Part shown: positions 54,070 through 63,438 of the stretch, one piece after another
Layout: every line of letters starts with the position of its first letter
Numbering within the stretch: position 1 is the stretch's first letter
From: an uncultured Granulosicoccaceae bacterium
GTDB lineage: Bacteria; Pseudomonadota; Gammaproteobacteria; Granulosicoccales; Granulosicoccaceae
Length of the DNA: 64,000 nucleotides
Reading direction: 5' to 3'
NCBI GenBank assembly: GCA_937922675.1
Contig: CALAJN010000009.1
Coordinates: 186,001 to 250,000 of the forward strand
Made by a program: the position numbers and the translations under genes
The notes under the pieces: generated by a model
Databases searched by the model: none
What the model saw: only the letters and a program-made list of their open reading frames with translations
Told to the model about the DNA's origin: nothing

Positions 54070-54252
54070 GTGCGATTTCTCCACTAGGGGTTTGCTCCGC
54101 TCACTGCCATGAGCCCGACTATGCGGCGCTCGAGCAAACTAAGATTGACTACATGGAAGGTGCGGTCTGATGGCGCGGAATCAACTGCCGTTGGACTACC
54201 CGAGTTTGCGATGCGCCCGCCCCGAAACTACCGGGTCTACCTGCATGATGCC

Positions 54253-56064
54253 CTATCCGTGCAAACAACTCGCCCTGACCTCTGGCCCCGAGTTTCCTCG
54301 CGTAAACAATTCCCGCGCAGCTCCGGCGCCTCCCAATTCACGACCGGCGCTATCGAACAATCGAAACCTCTGTATCCGACCTACCTTGCACCGGGCGCGC
54401 GTGCGCGTCTCGGCATCTACATGGTGCCGGTCAAGCAAATTTGAAACACCAGCGCCGGGCACAGGGCCATTGGGCCCTACGAGTTGCAGCCTGAATCCTC
54501 CTTCATGCAACAGCCTGTGGCAGCTGCTACACAGCAAGGCTGCATTGCTCAAACCTGAGTGCCCGCCGTGTTGGCGGTGTACCACATGATGACCATCGAG
54601 ATGTCGAGTAGCACCGCAACCTGGCATCTGACAGCACCTGTCTCGCCCTCTTAGCGCACTCAACTGACGCTTGCTAAACACCGGGGCTTGTCGAGACGTG
54701 CCGATCACCTGATGCTCTTCGTCAGTTGCCAACAGGGTAAACCCGGACTGTTCAGCAAGGCGTCGAGCTGTTGCTCGGGAAATCGGGCCGTGCCCTTGTA
54801 CCTGCGGCCTTTCAATCAATGAAACGTCGCCCTCAGCACTCGCTCCAACGTCCGCCACCAGCTCATCCCCCAACAGTCGAACATCAACATTGACATGCAC
54901 TCGATACCGATCAGCCTGTGCAACGGCCTCACCCGCATGGGCCAGTGATCGACGACTCATCAACACCGCAGCATCAGCGCGCCTCTGTTGCAGCGTGGGT
55001 TCGACGTTCGCCTCACCCGGCGGCTCACCCGGGTGAGCACAAGCCGCCTCTGCATCATCCCCGGCGCTTGCGTCAGCAGCGTCGCCCGCATCACTATCGC
55101 CTCCTTCCTTGATCCAGTCTTCTGCCTGCTCGAGTGAGCGTAAGAACTCGGCAGCAAGATCATCAGGCAGGTCTACAGTAATACGAGTGGAATAGGCATC
55201 GAGCTTGCGCGTACTCAGCGACCTGCGCTCAAAGGCTCGATGCGCGGCGTGCGCCTCAGCGACATCACGCGAGTCACGCTCAGCAATCTCTGCGTCCTCA
55301 TTGTGATCCTGCCGGTGCCGAAAGCGACGGCAATATTCAGTTGTCTCTGTGACCGAGAGCTCCAGTGCAGCCACGGCAAATTCAGCGTCAGTATCTGCCG
55401 ATGCGTACCGCGTAATTTCACGCAATTGCGAGAAGGTTATCTGCCCCAATGAAAACAAGGATCGAAGCACTGGCAGATCGATTAACGCACGCCCCACTCG
55501 CAGGCGCTCAAACGCCGCTGTTTTGCCGATCCCCAGATAGACGTCCATCCAGACAGGCATGCTTCGACATCCATCGCACTCGTACAGCTTGGCATCGTCA
55601 AATTCCACCAGCAGTTGCAGCAACTCAGCCAGATTGCGCTCTGCGCCACGTGCGAGGCGCTTGAGGCGTGTACGCAAGTCAGCAGGATCGGTCGCAGGCG
55701 CTAGCGCGATATCACTTGATGTGGTCTGCTGATATTCAGTATCCGCATCAGGATGCCCGGCGATACGCGCGACGAGGGAGTCAAAGCTTGCGTGTCTTGC
55801 GTGTTGATCCGATGCACACAGACGCGCGCCTTCAATGAACGCTGCAGACAGCCTGAGGTGTTTGCCCTCTGCTATACGCTGTAAGACAGCGTCACCTGGT
55901 TTGCCTGTACCCGCAGCCTCGGTTGCTACCGCCGCCCTGGAGTTGTGCTCTTGCGCATCATAATCCGGCGCATCTTCAGCGATGACTAAGGGGCCGCCCA
56001 AACCGATGCTGGAAGCATATGACCACTGCCTGGTATTCGACTCCAGCAATGTAAATGTGCTCAC
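54253..56064 (-). CDS. HNH endonuclease of the DUF222/13E12 type
   Basis: 603 aa from GTG 56064 (GGGAG 7 bases upstream); the track starts at TTG 56070. Residues about 100-420 are the DUF222-like region with a long acidic insert (GDSDAGDAADASAGDDAE). Residues about 470-525 hold the HNH motif: CQMPGCGATRHLDGHHVVHRQHGG...NAALLCSSCHRLLHE, with the CxxxC and CxxCH zinc pairs. Such proteins are mostly of unknown function and are common in actinobacteria; some are mobile. It interrupts the pgeF-clpB pair. Confidence 0.88.
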   Translation of the reverse strand: MSTFTLLESNTRQWSYASSIGLGGPLVIAEDAPDYDAQEHNSRAAVATEAAGTGKPGDAVLQRIAEGKHLRLSAAFIEGARLCASDQHARHASFDSLVARIAGHPDADTEYQQTTSSDIALAPATDPADLRTRLKRLARGAERNLAELLQLLVEFDDAKLYECDGCRSMPVWMDVYLGIGKTAAFERLRVGRALIDLPVLRSLFSLGQITFSQLREITRYASADTDAEFAVAALELSVTETTEYCRRFRHRQDHNEDAEIAERDSRDVAEAHAAHRAFERRSLSTRKLDAYSTRITVDLPDDLAAEFLRSLEQAEDWIKEGGDSDAGDAADASAGDDAEAACAHPGEPPGEANVEPTLQQRRADAAVLMSRRSLAHAGEAVAQADRYRVHVNVDVRLLGDELVADVGASAEGDVSLIERPQVQGHGPISRATARRLAEQSGFTLLATDEEHQVIGTSRQAPVFSKRQLSALRGRDRCCQMPGCGATRHLDGHHVVHRQHGGHSGLSNAALLCSSCHRLLHEGGFRLQLVGPNGPVPGAGVSNLLDRHHVDAETRTRARCKVGRIQRFRLFDSAGRELGGAGAARELFTRGNSGPEVRASCLHG

Positions 56065-56159
56065 GATCAACTCCCTGATGCAGGCTGAAGATCATGCTGA
56101 CACGACTGAATCAGCACGTCATCACTCGGGAAGTGATAACTGTGTTAATTTACAGTATA

Positions 56160-56918
56160 TTATTTATCCAGCCATGCCAGCGTCGCCATACGTCCGCTGG
56201 CCTTGCCATCACGGCGGTGAGAGTAAAACCGGTCGCCATCACTATAGGTGCACCATTGCCCCCCGCTACACTCAATGTCACCCAGCGCTGCCAATTCGAT
56301 GCGAGCGAGCTCGTACAGATTTGCCAGGTACTTTCCCGCAGAGTGGCCCGCAGAGCAGACCTCCACAAATGCCGCTGCAAACTCCGGGCGGCGCACGACA
56401 AACGTCTCGCGCACCTCACTACCTACCTCAAAGGCTGTGGGCCCTATCGCAGGACCCAGCCACGCATAGCGCGGTGCACTGTCAGTGAACGAGGCAACCG
56501 CCTCCGTCAGAATGCCCGCGGCCAGCCCGCGCCAGCCAGCGTGAACAGCGGCTACGTGACTCCCCGCCTGATCAGTCAGCACAACAGGCAAGCAATCTGC
56601 CGTCATGATGGCTAGCACTTCACCGGGGACTTCTGTCCATGCGCCATCGGCTGGCTGCTCATCTTCACTGTCACTCATGACATCGCTCAAAACCGAAACC
56701 CGCGTTCCGTGAACTTGCCGCAGCCAAACGGGGTCAGCGGGCAAGTCATGCGCGTGTCGCAACAAACGCCGGTTTTCTGCAACAGCGTCAGCATCATCAC
56801 CCACGTGCAAACCGACGTTCATACTATTGAAAGGAGGCTCGCTGACTCCGCCTTCACGCGTGGTACACAACACACGCACGTGCGAGGGGGCCGACCACTC
56901 AGGCCGTATAACAGTCAT
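56160..56918 (-). CDS. pgeF: Peptidoglycan editing factor PgeF (laccase-domain protein)
   Basis: 252 aa. It has the Cu-oxidase_4 (YfiH) fold: VWLRQVHGTRV, then MTADCLPVVL (Cys) and AAVHAGWRGLAAG (His), the residues of the metal/catalytic site. In E. coli PgeF prevents L-Ser from replacing L-Ala in peptidoglycan precursors. Its start overlaps the rluD stop by 4 bases (ATGA). Confidence 0.94.
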   Translation of the reverse strand: MTVIRPEWSAPSHVRVLCTTREGGVSEPPFNSMNVGLHVGDDADAVAENRRLLRHAHDLPADPVWLRQVHGTRVSVLSDVMSDSEDEQPADGAWTEVPGEVLAIMTADCLPVVLTDQAGSHVAAVHAGWRGLAAGILTEAVASFTDSAPRYAWLGPAIGPTAFEVGSEVRETFVVRRPEFAAAFVEVCSAGHSAGKYLANLYELARIELAALGDIECSGGQWCTYSDGDRFYSHRRDGKASGRMATLAWLDK

Positions 56919-57973
56919 GGTCCCCCCGAGTCAGCGCGCGAATGGACCTGCGTCTCGGCGAGCGCCTCGCACAAGTCGAGCATGTCTTGCGGCAGTGGTG
57001 AAGAAAAACTCATCGGCTCATCACTCACGGGGTGCTTCAAACGCAATCGCGCGGCATGCAGGGCTTGGCGCGGAAACGCCCCGACAATTGCGCGGGTGTC
57101 CGAATCCTTGCGATGATTCAGCGCCTCGGCTCTTCCATCACGGTATACGGGGTCACCGATCAAGGGGTGGCCGAGCGATGTCAGGTGAACACGTATCTGA
57201 TGTGTACGGCCGGTCTCGAGCTGAACATCAAGGCGGGTGGCTCCGCGCAGGCGTCGTGCACAGTGAAAGTGCGTGACCGCCGGCTTGCCTCCGGGGGTGA
57301 CCGCCATGCGCTTGCGATCACGAGAGTGGCGACCAATCGGTTGGTTGACGGTACCGGTTTCGGGCGGGTGACCGATAACGATGGCGATGTACTCGCGGCC
57401 CATCTCACGCGCTTGCAGCTGCCGCACCAGGGCAGTTTGTGCCTGTAGCGTGCGTGCGACCACACAGACGCCGCTGGTGTCCTTGTCGAGCCTGTGCACG
57501 ATGCCCGCCCGAGGCACACTTCTGAGCGCGGGATCCCGGTGGACCAGACCATTCATCACCGTACCGCTGGCGTGGCCCGGTGCCGGATGCATGACAAGGC
57601 CCACCGGTTTGTCGATTATCAGAATGGACTCATCCTCGAACAGCACATTGAGCGACACCGGCTCGGCCACGACCCGCGATTCGTCCACACCGGGATCCAT
57701 CGCGGCCAGAACCGCCTCGGGCACATCAAGCCTTAGTTGCTCACCGCCGGACAAGCGTGACTTGCCCGCTACCTGCTTGCCATCGACCGTGAGGTGCCCG
57801 GCGGCAATCCACGCCTGCAAGCGGCTGCGCGAATACATCGGCCAGGCATTGGCAACAATCGCGTCCAGACGTACGCCCGCTTGCGAGCGAGCAACGCGTA
57901 CGCTGGCGGCGATAGACTCCGGGTCGCGAGCAGGCGCAGACTCAGGGTCGCTATCTGATGGCAAGACTGACAT
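56915..57973 (-). CDS. rluD: 23S rRNA pseudouridine synthase RluD
   Basis: 352 aa. An N-terminal S4 RNA-binding domain (SRSRLQAWIAAGHLTVDG) is followed by the RluA-family catalytic domain with HRLDKDTSGVCVVAR (catalytic Asp), then GRTHQIRVHL. It makes pseudouridines 1911, 1915 and 1917 of helix 69. It is coupled to pgeF downstream and divergent from bamD, an arrangement kept in many gammaproteobacteria. Confidence 0.96.
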   Translation of the reverse strand: MSVLPSDSDPESAPARDPESIAASVRVARSQAGVRLDAIVANAWPMYSRSRLQAWIAAGHLTVDGKQVAGKSRLSGGEQLRLDVPEAVLAAMDPGVDESRVVAEPVSLNVLFEDESILIIDKPVGLVMHPAPGHASGTVMNGLVHRDPALRSVPRAGIVHRLDKDTSGVCVVARTLQAQTALVRQLQAREMGREYIAIVIGHPPETGTVNQPIGRHSRDRKRMAVTPGGKPAVTHFHCARRLRGATRLDVQLETGRTHQIRVHLTSLGHPLIGDPVYRDGRAEALNHRKDSDTRAIVGAFPRQALHAARLRLKHPVSDEPMSFSSPLPQDMLDLCEALAETQVHSRADSGGP

Positions 57974-58034
57974 GTCGCGATGTTAGTCCGGCAGACCGGG
58001 ATCGGGTGGCAGGGAACGCGACTATACTCGGCTC

Positions 58035-58835
58035 ATGCATCCATACCTCCAGATTCCTTGCCAAGGTCCGAAGACGAGCGCTCGCCGCGCAGCAACTGCG
58101 GTGCTGTGCGTTGCACTCCTTGCAATGAGTGCGTGCTCGACGCCACGGCCGGCCGACTCCGATGCGTCAACGACCGCCGAGTCTCTGTATCGCAGCGGCA
58201 AATCGGCCTTGAACCGCAGTGACTTCCTGACGGCTATCGATACCTTCGAGACGTTGGGCGCGCGCTTCCCCTTTGGCATCTATACCCAGCAAGCCCAACT
58301 GGACATCGCCTACGCGTACCTGCGACAAGACGAGTACGACAATGCAATCGCCTCGGTAGAACGCTTCATCAAGCTCTACCCACAGAGCGAGAGTATTGAC
58401 TACGCGTACTACATGAGGGGGCTAGCGCATTTTTCACGCGGAGGCTCCGCCTTCGAGCGCATATTTCCACGCGATATGTCCAAGGTCAACCAGAACTGGC
58501 TGCGGGCCTCGTTTACCGAGTTCGAGGCGCTTGTCAGGCGCTTCCCGGACAGCGAATATGTGCCCGATGCTATCGAGCGCATGAACTATCTGCGCGAGCA
58601 GATGGCAAGCCATGAGCTGCAAACAGCGCGCTTTTACTACGAGCGAGGCGCCATGGTCGCAGTGGTGAACCGTGTGACCTACCTGCTGGAGCATTTTGAC
58701 GGGGCTAGCCAGGTTGGCGATGCACTGGCCCTGTTGTCGGGTGCCTACACTGCTCTGGGGCAAGAAGATCGCAGTGCAGATACCTTGCGAGTGCTGGCGG
58801 CCACCGATCCGGAACATCCTGCGCTCGACAGCTGA
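58035..58835 (+). CDS. bamD: Outer membrane assembly lipoprotein BamD
   Basis: 266 aa. Lipoprotein signal with lipobox LLAMSACST. The TPR region starts LYRSGKSALNRSDFLTAIDTFETLGARFPFG and includes YYMRGLAHF and PRDMSKVNQNW, hallmarks of ComL/BamD. It is the essential lipoprotein of the BAM complex that folds beta-barrel proteins into the outer membrane. The start of the signal peptide is unusually long (about 25 residues, basic) before the hydrophobic core. Confidence 0.96.
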   Translation: MHPYLQIPCQGPKTSARRAATAVLCVALLAMSACSTPRPADSDASTTAESLYRSGKSALNRSDFLTAIDTFETLGARFPFGIYTQQAQLDIAYAYLRQDEYDNAIASVERFIKLYPQSESIDYAYYMRGLAHFSRGGSAFERIFPRDMSKVNQNWLRASFTEFEALVRRFPDSEYVPDAIERMNYLREQMASHELQTARFYYERGAMVAVVNRVTYLLEHFDGASQVGDALALLSGAYTALGQEDRSADTLRVLAATDPEHPALDS

Positions 58836-58917
58836 GTGTTACGACGCCACTGTCAAGATCATGTGGCCTGAGTCACGAATGGTGCGAATCATGCTGTAGC
58901 GGGGTCACGTACTCCGT

Positions 58918-60603
58918 TTGCACACGCCACCCGTGCCAGCCCGCCCCTATTTCCCCGACACCGCCCCTGACGACGGCTGGTTGACGCCAGAAAATCGACA
59001 GACAGGCAAATCGTCTGCGCCCATCGTCGCGCCCAATACGCGACCCGATTGGCCCGTTCTGCTGCTGATCAGTCAGTATCGTTACTTTGTCCTGCTGGTG
59101 CTGGGCGGCGTGTACTACGCACCCGATACCCAAAGTGTGGTGGGCTCACGAGATCCGATCTTATTCGAGATCGCACACCTGTTCTGGTGCGTACTCGCCC
59201 TTGGATTTACCTATCTGATCCGAAAGCGGCAGCCCTCTGCCGAAGCCCAGCTGTACCTGCAGAGCTATCTCGATATCGTCTGTATCAGTCTGCTGATATT
59301 TGCCAGTGGCGGCAGCGTCAGCGGGCTTGGACCCTTGTTGCTGATCGGCGTTGCCCTGCTCTCTCACCTGGTGCCGGCTCGCATGGCTCTGCTGTTCGCA
59401 GCCATTGCATCCGTGATGTTGTTTACTCAGGAATTGATCGCCTCAAGCCTGCACCGAGACGCGATCGTGGATCTTGAACGCGCTGGAATGCTCGGTGCTT
59501 CGGTGTTCGCAGCTGCGTGGTTGATTTCGGTGCCGGTACGCAAGCTCTCATCACGTGACATCAGCGTACCGACGGTCTTTCGTGCTGGCCTGGACGTTGA
59601 ACAAATTGCGCGATTGAACGAAGAGATCGTGCAGGAACTCGACAGTGGCGTGCTGGTGATAGATTCAAACGGGCAGGTGCAGGTCATCAACGACAGCGCA
59701 CGTGTTCTGCTCGGAATGGAGTTCATCAACCTGCCGGCCCCCCTATCGGCCATAGCACCGGAGTTGCTTGATGATCTGCACGACTACCGTGCAAGCCCCG
59801 AACACCCCAGTCACCCGATTTCAATGACTGGCACCGGACAAACGCTCTTGCCTCGTTACAGCAACTTGTCAAATGGCGGAATCCTACTGCGTATCGAGGA
59901 TCACAGCTCAATACTGATGCAGTTTCAACAACTCAAACTTGCCTCGCTGGGGCGATTGTCAGCGAGTATCGCGCATGAAATTCGCAACCCTCTGGGTGCC
60001 ATATCTCACGCTGTTCAGCTCATCCGTGAGTCCGAGACTCTCAGCAAGGAGGACTACGGGCTCAGCGAGGTCGCGCTCAAGCACACTGCCCGGATCGACA
60101 GAATCATAAACGACGTCTTGCAAGTATCCAATCGCCCCCCGGCTGCACCTACTGCATTGAACGTAACCGAGGTCATCACCGATTTCTGTCAAAGATTCAT
60201 CAGCGAACGCAAGTTGAAAGAGAATCAGGTGATGTGCACAACATCAGCGGCAGCGACAGCCTTCTTCGACCCTGATCAGTTTGATCAAGTGATGTGGAAT
60301 CTGTGTAACAACGCACTACTTCACAATTCAGGCAAACACGTCCTCATCACGATCGATGTCAAGCAAACCGCTTCCGGGTATACAACCGTAGACATCATGG
60401 ATAACGGAGAAGGCATAGAACACTCCGAGATGCAAAAGGTGTTTGAGCCCTTTTACTCAAGTAGCGATAGCGGCACAGGCCTGGGTTTGTTCATCGTGCG
60501 CGAGATCTGTGAGGCCAACAAGAGCAGCATCGACTGCATCCCGACCACGACAGGCGCACATTTCCGACTAACGCTCACAGGTGAGGGAAATCTCGCTGCA
60601 TGA
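58918..60603 (+). CDS. pilS: Type IV pilus sensor histidine kinase PilS
   Basis: 561 aa. No ATG lies near the N-terminus: the start is TTG 58918 or GTG 58933. A Pro-rich tail precedes six membrane helices (about 45-215; starting WPVLLLISQYRYFVLLVLGGVYY). A PAS-like region follows (about 235-340), then HisKA with SIAHEIRNPLGAISHAVQLI and HATPase with NNALLH, DNGEGIE and GTGLGLFIV. It phosphorylates PilR and in pseudomonads also senses PilA levels in the membrane. The 4-base overlap with pilR ensures co-expression. Confidence 0.94.
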   Translation: MHTPPVPARPYFPDTAPDDGWLTPENRQTGKSSAPIVAPNTRPDWPVLLLISQYRYFVLLVLGGVYYAPDTQSVVGSRDPILFEIAHLFWCVLALGFTYLIRKRQPSAEAQLYLQSYLDIVCISLLIFASGGSVSGLGPLLLIGVALLSHLVPARMALLFAAIASVMLFTQELIASSLHRDAIVDLERAGMLGASVFAAAWLISVPVRKLSSRDISVPTVFRAGLDVEQIARLNEEIVQELDSGVLVIDSNGQVQVINDSARVLLGMEFINLPAPLSAIAPELLDDLHDYRASPEHPSHPISMTGTGQTLLPRYSNLSNGGILLRIEDHSSILMQFQQLKLASLGRLSASIAHEIRNPLGAISHAVQLIRESETLSKEDYGLSEVALKHTARIDRIINDVLQVSNRPPAAPTALNVTEVITDFCQRFISERKLKENQVMCTTSAAATAFFDPDQFDQVMWNLCNNALLHNSGKHVLITIDVKQTASGYTTVDIMDNGEGIEHSEMQKVFEPFYSSSDSGTGLGLFIVREICEANKSSIDCIPTTTGAHFRLTLTGEGNLAA

Positions 60604-62039
60604 CTTTCGAAAAGACACTGAACAACATCAGCACGATTCTTGTCATAGACGATGAGCCGGATATCCGAAAGCTCGTTGCCTTGTCGCTTTCACGCATTGG
60701 CGTTGATACACAGGCAGCTGCCAACCTTTCCGAGGCGCGTACACTCCTGAGTGAGTACTCCTTCGATGCCTGCTTGTGCGACATGCGCCTGCCAGACGGC
60801 GATGGGGTCGCGTTTGTGTCTGAACTGCAGAAGGATTACCCAGGACTACCAGTAGCGGTGATCACAGCGCACGGCCATGTAGAGTCTGCGGTTGAAGCGA
60901 TGCGCAATGGTGCTTTTGACTTTGTTGCCAAGCCTGTTGATCTGGGCATATTGCGCCGCCTGGTTTCGCAGGCCATAGAGATCAAGAAGTTGGGGCAAAA
61001 GGCACTGGAGGCAGATTCCCCTGTCAGGATAGAGCGTCGAAACATGGCCACGCGACTGCGGCAGGGCGAGCGTTTTGTGGGCAACTCTCCTCTCATGCAA
61101 TCACTGAGAGAGCGCATAAAGAAGGTTGCCCGAACCAATGCACCGATATGGATCACCGGAGAATCCGGAACGGGCAAGGAACTCATCGCAAGACTCATTC
61201 ACGCCAATGGACCTCGCGCCCAGATGCCCTTTGTTGCCATCAACTGCGGTGCCATTCCAAGCGAATTGGTCGAAAGTGAATTGTTTGGGCACTTGAAGGG
61301 AGCCTTCACCGGCGCACATCAGGATAAGGACGGACTTTTTCGCGCAGCCAACGGAGGCACACTCTTTCTGGATGAGGTTGCCGAGTTGCCACTGCATATG
61401 CAGGTCAAAGTGCTACGGGCCATACAAGAGAAGGCTATCCGCCCTGTGGGGTCACACCGTGAGAACACCGTAGATGTGCGCCTGTTAAGCGCAAGCCACA
61501 GTGACCTTGCCGACCGCGTAGACGATGGCAGTTTTCGGCAAGACTTGTACTACCGTCTGAATGTCATCACAGTAACCTCCCCTGCCCTGCGCGAACGTCG
61601 GGAGGACATTCCGGCACTGGTTAGCGCGATACTGGACAGACAGACCGCAGGCTCTGAGCGCAGCATGAGTCTTGACTCCAAGGCAATGGATCGCCTGCTG
61701 AGCCATGACTTCCCTGGTAACGTTCGCGAACTGGAGAATATTCTCGCCCGTGCCAGTGCCATGGCCGAAGGTGGTCTCATCACCGCTGATGAACTTGAAC
61801 TGACGCATGTAACCGATGAAAGCTCAAGTGGCGCTTCGAAAAGCCGCAGCAATGAAGAGACAGCAGACTTGACACCTGAGGCCTCTGAGCAGGCAATGGA
61901 AGTCACGAACGTACTCAATGCACTGAACGAAACGCGGTGGAATAGACGAAAGGCCGCAGAAATCCTGGGGCTGAGCTACCGCCAGTTGCGCTACAAGATT
62001 CAGCAACTGGGCCTCGACAAGGATGATCGTGCTGCCTAG
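60600..62039 (+). CDS. pilR: Type IV pilus response regulator PilR (NtrC family)
   Basis: 479 aa. Receiver domain (about 12-130) with phospho-acceptor Asp in CDMRLPDGDG and Lys in VAKPVD. AAA+ domain (about 160-390) with GESGTGKE, canonical GAFTGA and NGGTLFLDEVAELP. C-terminal Fis-type helix-turn-helix (RRKAAEILGLSYRQLRYKIQQLG). It activates sigma-54 transcription of pilA; the pilA promoter lies 160 bases downstream of its own stop. Confidence 0.96.
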   Translation: MTFEKTLNNISTILVIDDEPDIRKLVALSLSRIGVDTQAAANLSEARTLLSEYSFDACLCDMRLPDGDGVAFVSELQKDYPGLPVAVITAHGHVESAVEAMRNGAFDFVAKPVDLGILRRLVSQAIEIKKLGQKALEADSPVRIERRNMATRLRQGERFVGNSPLMQSLRERIKKVARTNAPIWITGESGTGKELIARLIHANGPRAQMPFVAINCGAIPSELVESELFGHLKGAFTGAHQDKDGLFRAANGGTLFLDEVAELPLHMQVKVLRAIQEKAIRPVGSHRENTVDVRLLSASHSDLADRVDDGSFRQDLYYRLNVITVTSPALRERREDIPALVSAILDRQTAGSERSMSLDSKAMDRLLSHDFPGNVRELENILARASAMAEGGLITADELELTHVTDESSSGASKSRSNEETADLTPEASEQAMEVTNVLNALNETRWNRRKAAEILGLSYRQLRYKIQQLGLDKDDRAA

Positions 62040-62050
62040 GCAGCTAGTTT

Positions 62051-62087
62051 TGTCACTTGTTGCCAATTTCAGTGTCAACAAGTGACA
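62051..62087. promoter_or_regulatory. Perfect inverted repeat, probable PilR operator
   Basis: TGTCACTTGTTG (62051-62062) and CAACAAGTGACA (62076-62087) form a perfect 12-bp inverted repeat with a 13-base spacer. Within it are GTGTC (62072-62076) and, on the other strand, CTGTC (62088-62084), both matching the C/G-TGTC repeats bound by Pseudomonas PilR. The centre is about 140 bases upstream of the pilA -12 box, a usual enhancer distance. No T-run follows, so terminator use is less likely. Confidence 0.55.
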
Positions 62088-62193
62088 GCACTGTTAAACA
62101 ACGCCATGTGACGTAGTACACGTTACTCGCTGTAGTGTGCACAAGGTCTCTTCACGCAGCGTGTTTTTTGTGCTCCAGACGGTACTTCAAGAC

Positions 62194-62209
62194 TGGCACG
62201 GTGAATGCA
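62194..62209 (+). promoter_or_regulatory. Sigma-54 promoter of pilA
   Basis: TGGCACG-GTGA-ATGCA matches the sigma-54 consensus TGGCACG-N4-TTGCW at all but one base, with exact spacing. It predicts transcription starting about 12 bases downstream and a leader of about 80 bases before pilA. Confidence 0.85.
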
Positions 62210-62299
62210 CTCATGGGGTAGAACCTGCGACCGCTAAACCAGATGTAGGTTCGGCTTGACAGCAACTTACTACCTTTAATTTCTCTGGAGAAAGACCAC

Positions 62300-62770
62300 A
62301 TGATGGTTAAGCAAAAAGCACAACAGGGTTTTACCCTGATCGAACTCATGATCGTAATCGCGATCATCGGTATTCTCGCAGCTATCGCTGTTCCGCAGTA
62401 CCAGGATTACATTGCCCGTACGCAGATGAACCGCCTGTACGGTGAAATCTCTTCACTGAAGACGGCGGTTGAAACCAACGCTATCAGCGGTACGGTTGTA
62501 ACGTCTGGCGACGCCGATGATCTGGCTGACCTTGGCTGGACTGGCCAGTCAAACCTGACCGGCGGTACCGCTACTTCAGTTGATGCGTCTTTGTCACAAG
62601 CTGGCGTTGCTCAGATTACCGCAACACTTGACGGCGCTGTGAGCCCGGGTGTACGAGGAGCAGTAATTTCCCTCGACCGTACTGACGCTGGCGTCTGGGA
62701 CTGCACAATCACTCCATCAACAGCAAACGGCTGGAAAGACTCTTTCGTACCAACAGGATGTGAATTGTAA
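62300..62770 (+). CDS. pilA: Type IV major pilin PilA
   Basis: 156 aa. The short leader [10 protein letters not shown] is cut before [32 protein letters not shown], the classical type IVa methylated N-terminus with Glu5. Two C-terminal cysteines (VWDCTITP...PTGCEL) close the D-region loop. TCTGGAGAAAGACCAC provides a strong ribosome site. Codons favour common triplets, consistent with high expression. It follows the PilR-type operator and sigma-54 promoter. Confidence 0.96.
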   Translation: MMVKQKAQQGFTLIELMIVIAIIGILAAIAVPQYQDYIARTQMNRLYGEISSLKTAVETNAISGTVVTSGDADDLADLGWTGQSNLTGGTATSVDASLSQAGVAQITATLDGAVSPGVRGAVISLDRTDAGVWDCTITPSTANGWKDSFVPTGCEL

Positions 62771-62806
62771 GCCTCTGAAAGCGATTGATGCTTGAAGAGT
62801 AAGAAT

Positions 62807-62834
62807 GGGGCCTCGCGGTATACCGCGAGGCCTC
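62807..62834 (+). terminator. Perfect palindromic terminator between the pilins
   Basis: GGCCTCGCGGTA/TACCGCGAGGCC is a perfect 24-base palindrome (62809-62832) about 40 bases past the pilA stop. The downstream tail (CTCCTGCGTTTCC) is poor in T, so it may stop only part of the transcripts and keep the second pilin low. Confidence 0.75.
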
Positions 62835-62856
62835 CTGCGTTTCCGAGGTGACAAAC

Positions 62857-63312
62857 ATGTGCGCTAACAGACAAGGACGGATAGTACACAAGGGATTTAC
62901 GCTGATAGAGCTGATGATCGTCATAGCGATTCTCGGCATACTGGCGGCGATAGCCATGCCGATCTATACAAATCACACTTACACCAGCCAGCTAGCCAGA
63001 AGCTACAGCGAGTTATCTGGCTACACGCGAGCAGTAGAAGTAGCGCTAGCTACCAACTCATTAGCCGGGATTGATACTGATCCACAAGGTGTAGTCGGAT
63101 TTGTCGACTCAAACCTGAGCACCACAAGGTTTGACTCCTTTGAGACCGAAGCTGAAAGCTCAATAACAGCAACGATGGACGGAAACACCGGCGCAGGGAT
63201 ACGTGGCACGACAATTACCCTTTCAAGGTCTTCCACAGGCATATGGACATGCGTCGTTGTGGGTGCCGGGGGAGGTTTTCAGGAAAATTTCAAACCGAGC
63301 AATTGCTCCTAG
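62857..63312 (+). CDS. Second type IV pilin
   Basis: 151 aa from ATG 62857 (GAGGTG just upstream; the track's 62848 is GTG). Leader MCANRQGRIVHKG, then [29 protein letters not shown]. The two cysteines of the D-region are kept (WTCVVV...PSNCS). It shares the overall plan of PilA, including a GIRGTTITLSR segment parallel to [11 protein letters not shown], so it arose by duplication. It may be a minor or alternative pilin. Confidence 0.93.
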   Translation: MCANRQGRIVHKGFTLIELMIVIAILGILAAIAMPIYTNHTYTSQLARSYSELSGYTRAVEVALATNSLAGIDTDPQGVVGFVDSNLSTTRFDSFETEAESSITATMDGNTGAGIRGTTITLSRSSTGIWTCVVVGAGGGFQENFKPSNCS

Positions 63313-63438
63313 AGCCCCTGCACCTCCAGGATGTACCGTTTTGTGTTCCATCGCCGAGTTATTGCGATTCCAGAATATTGACAATTGGCCGATAGTTCCC
63401 CAAGGACAACCTAAGTAGCATTCGGGAGCAACGCGACC

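Noticed and set aside
62051-62087. Inverted repeat as the pilR terminator
   Set aside because: The 13-base loop is large, no T-run follows on either strand, and the arms contain PilR-type boxes, so operator use is favoured.
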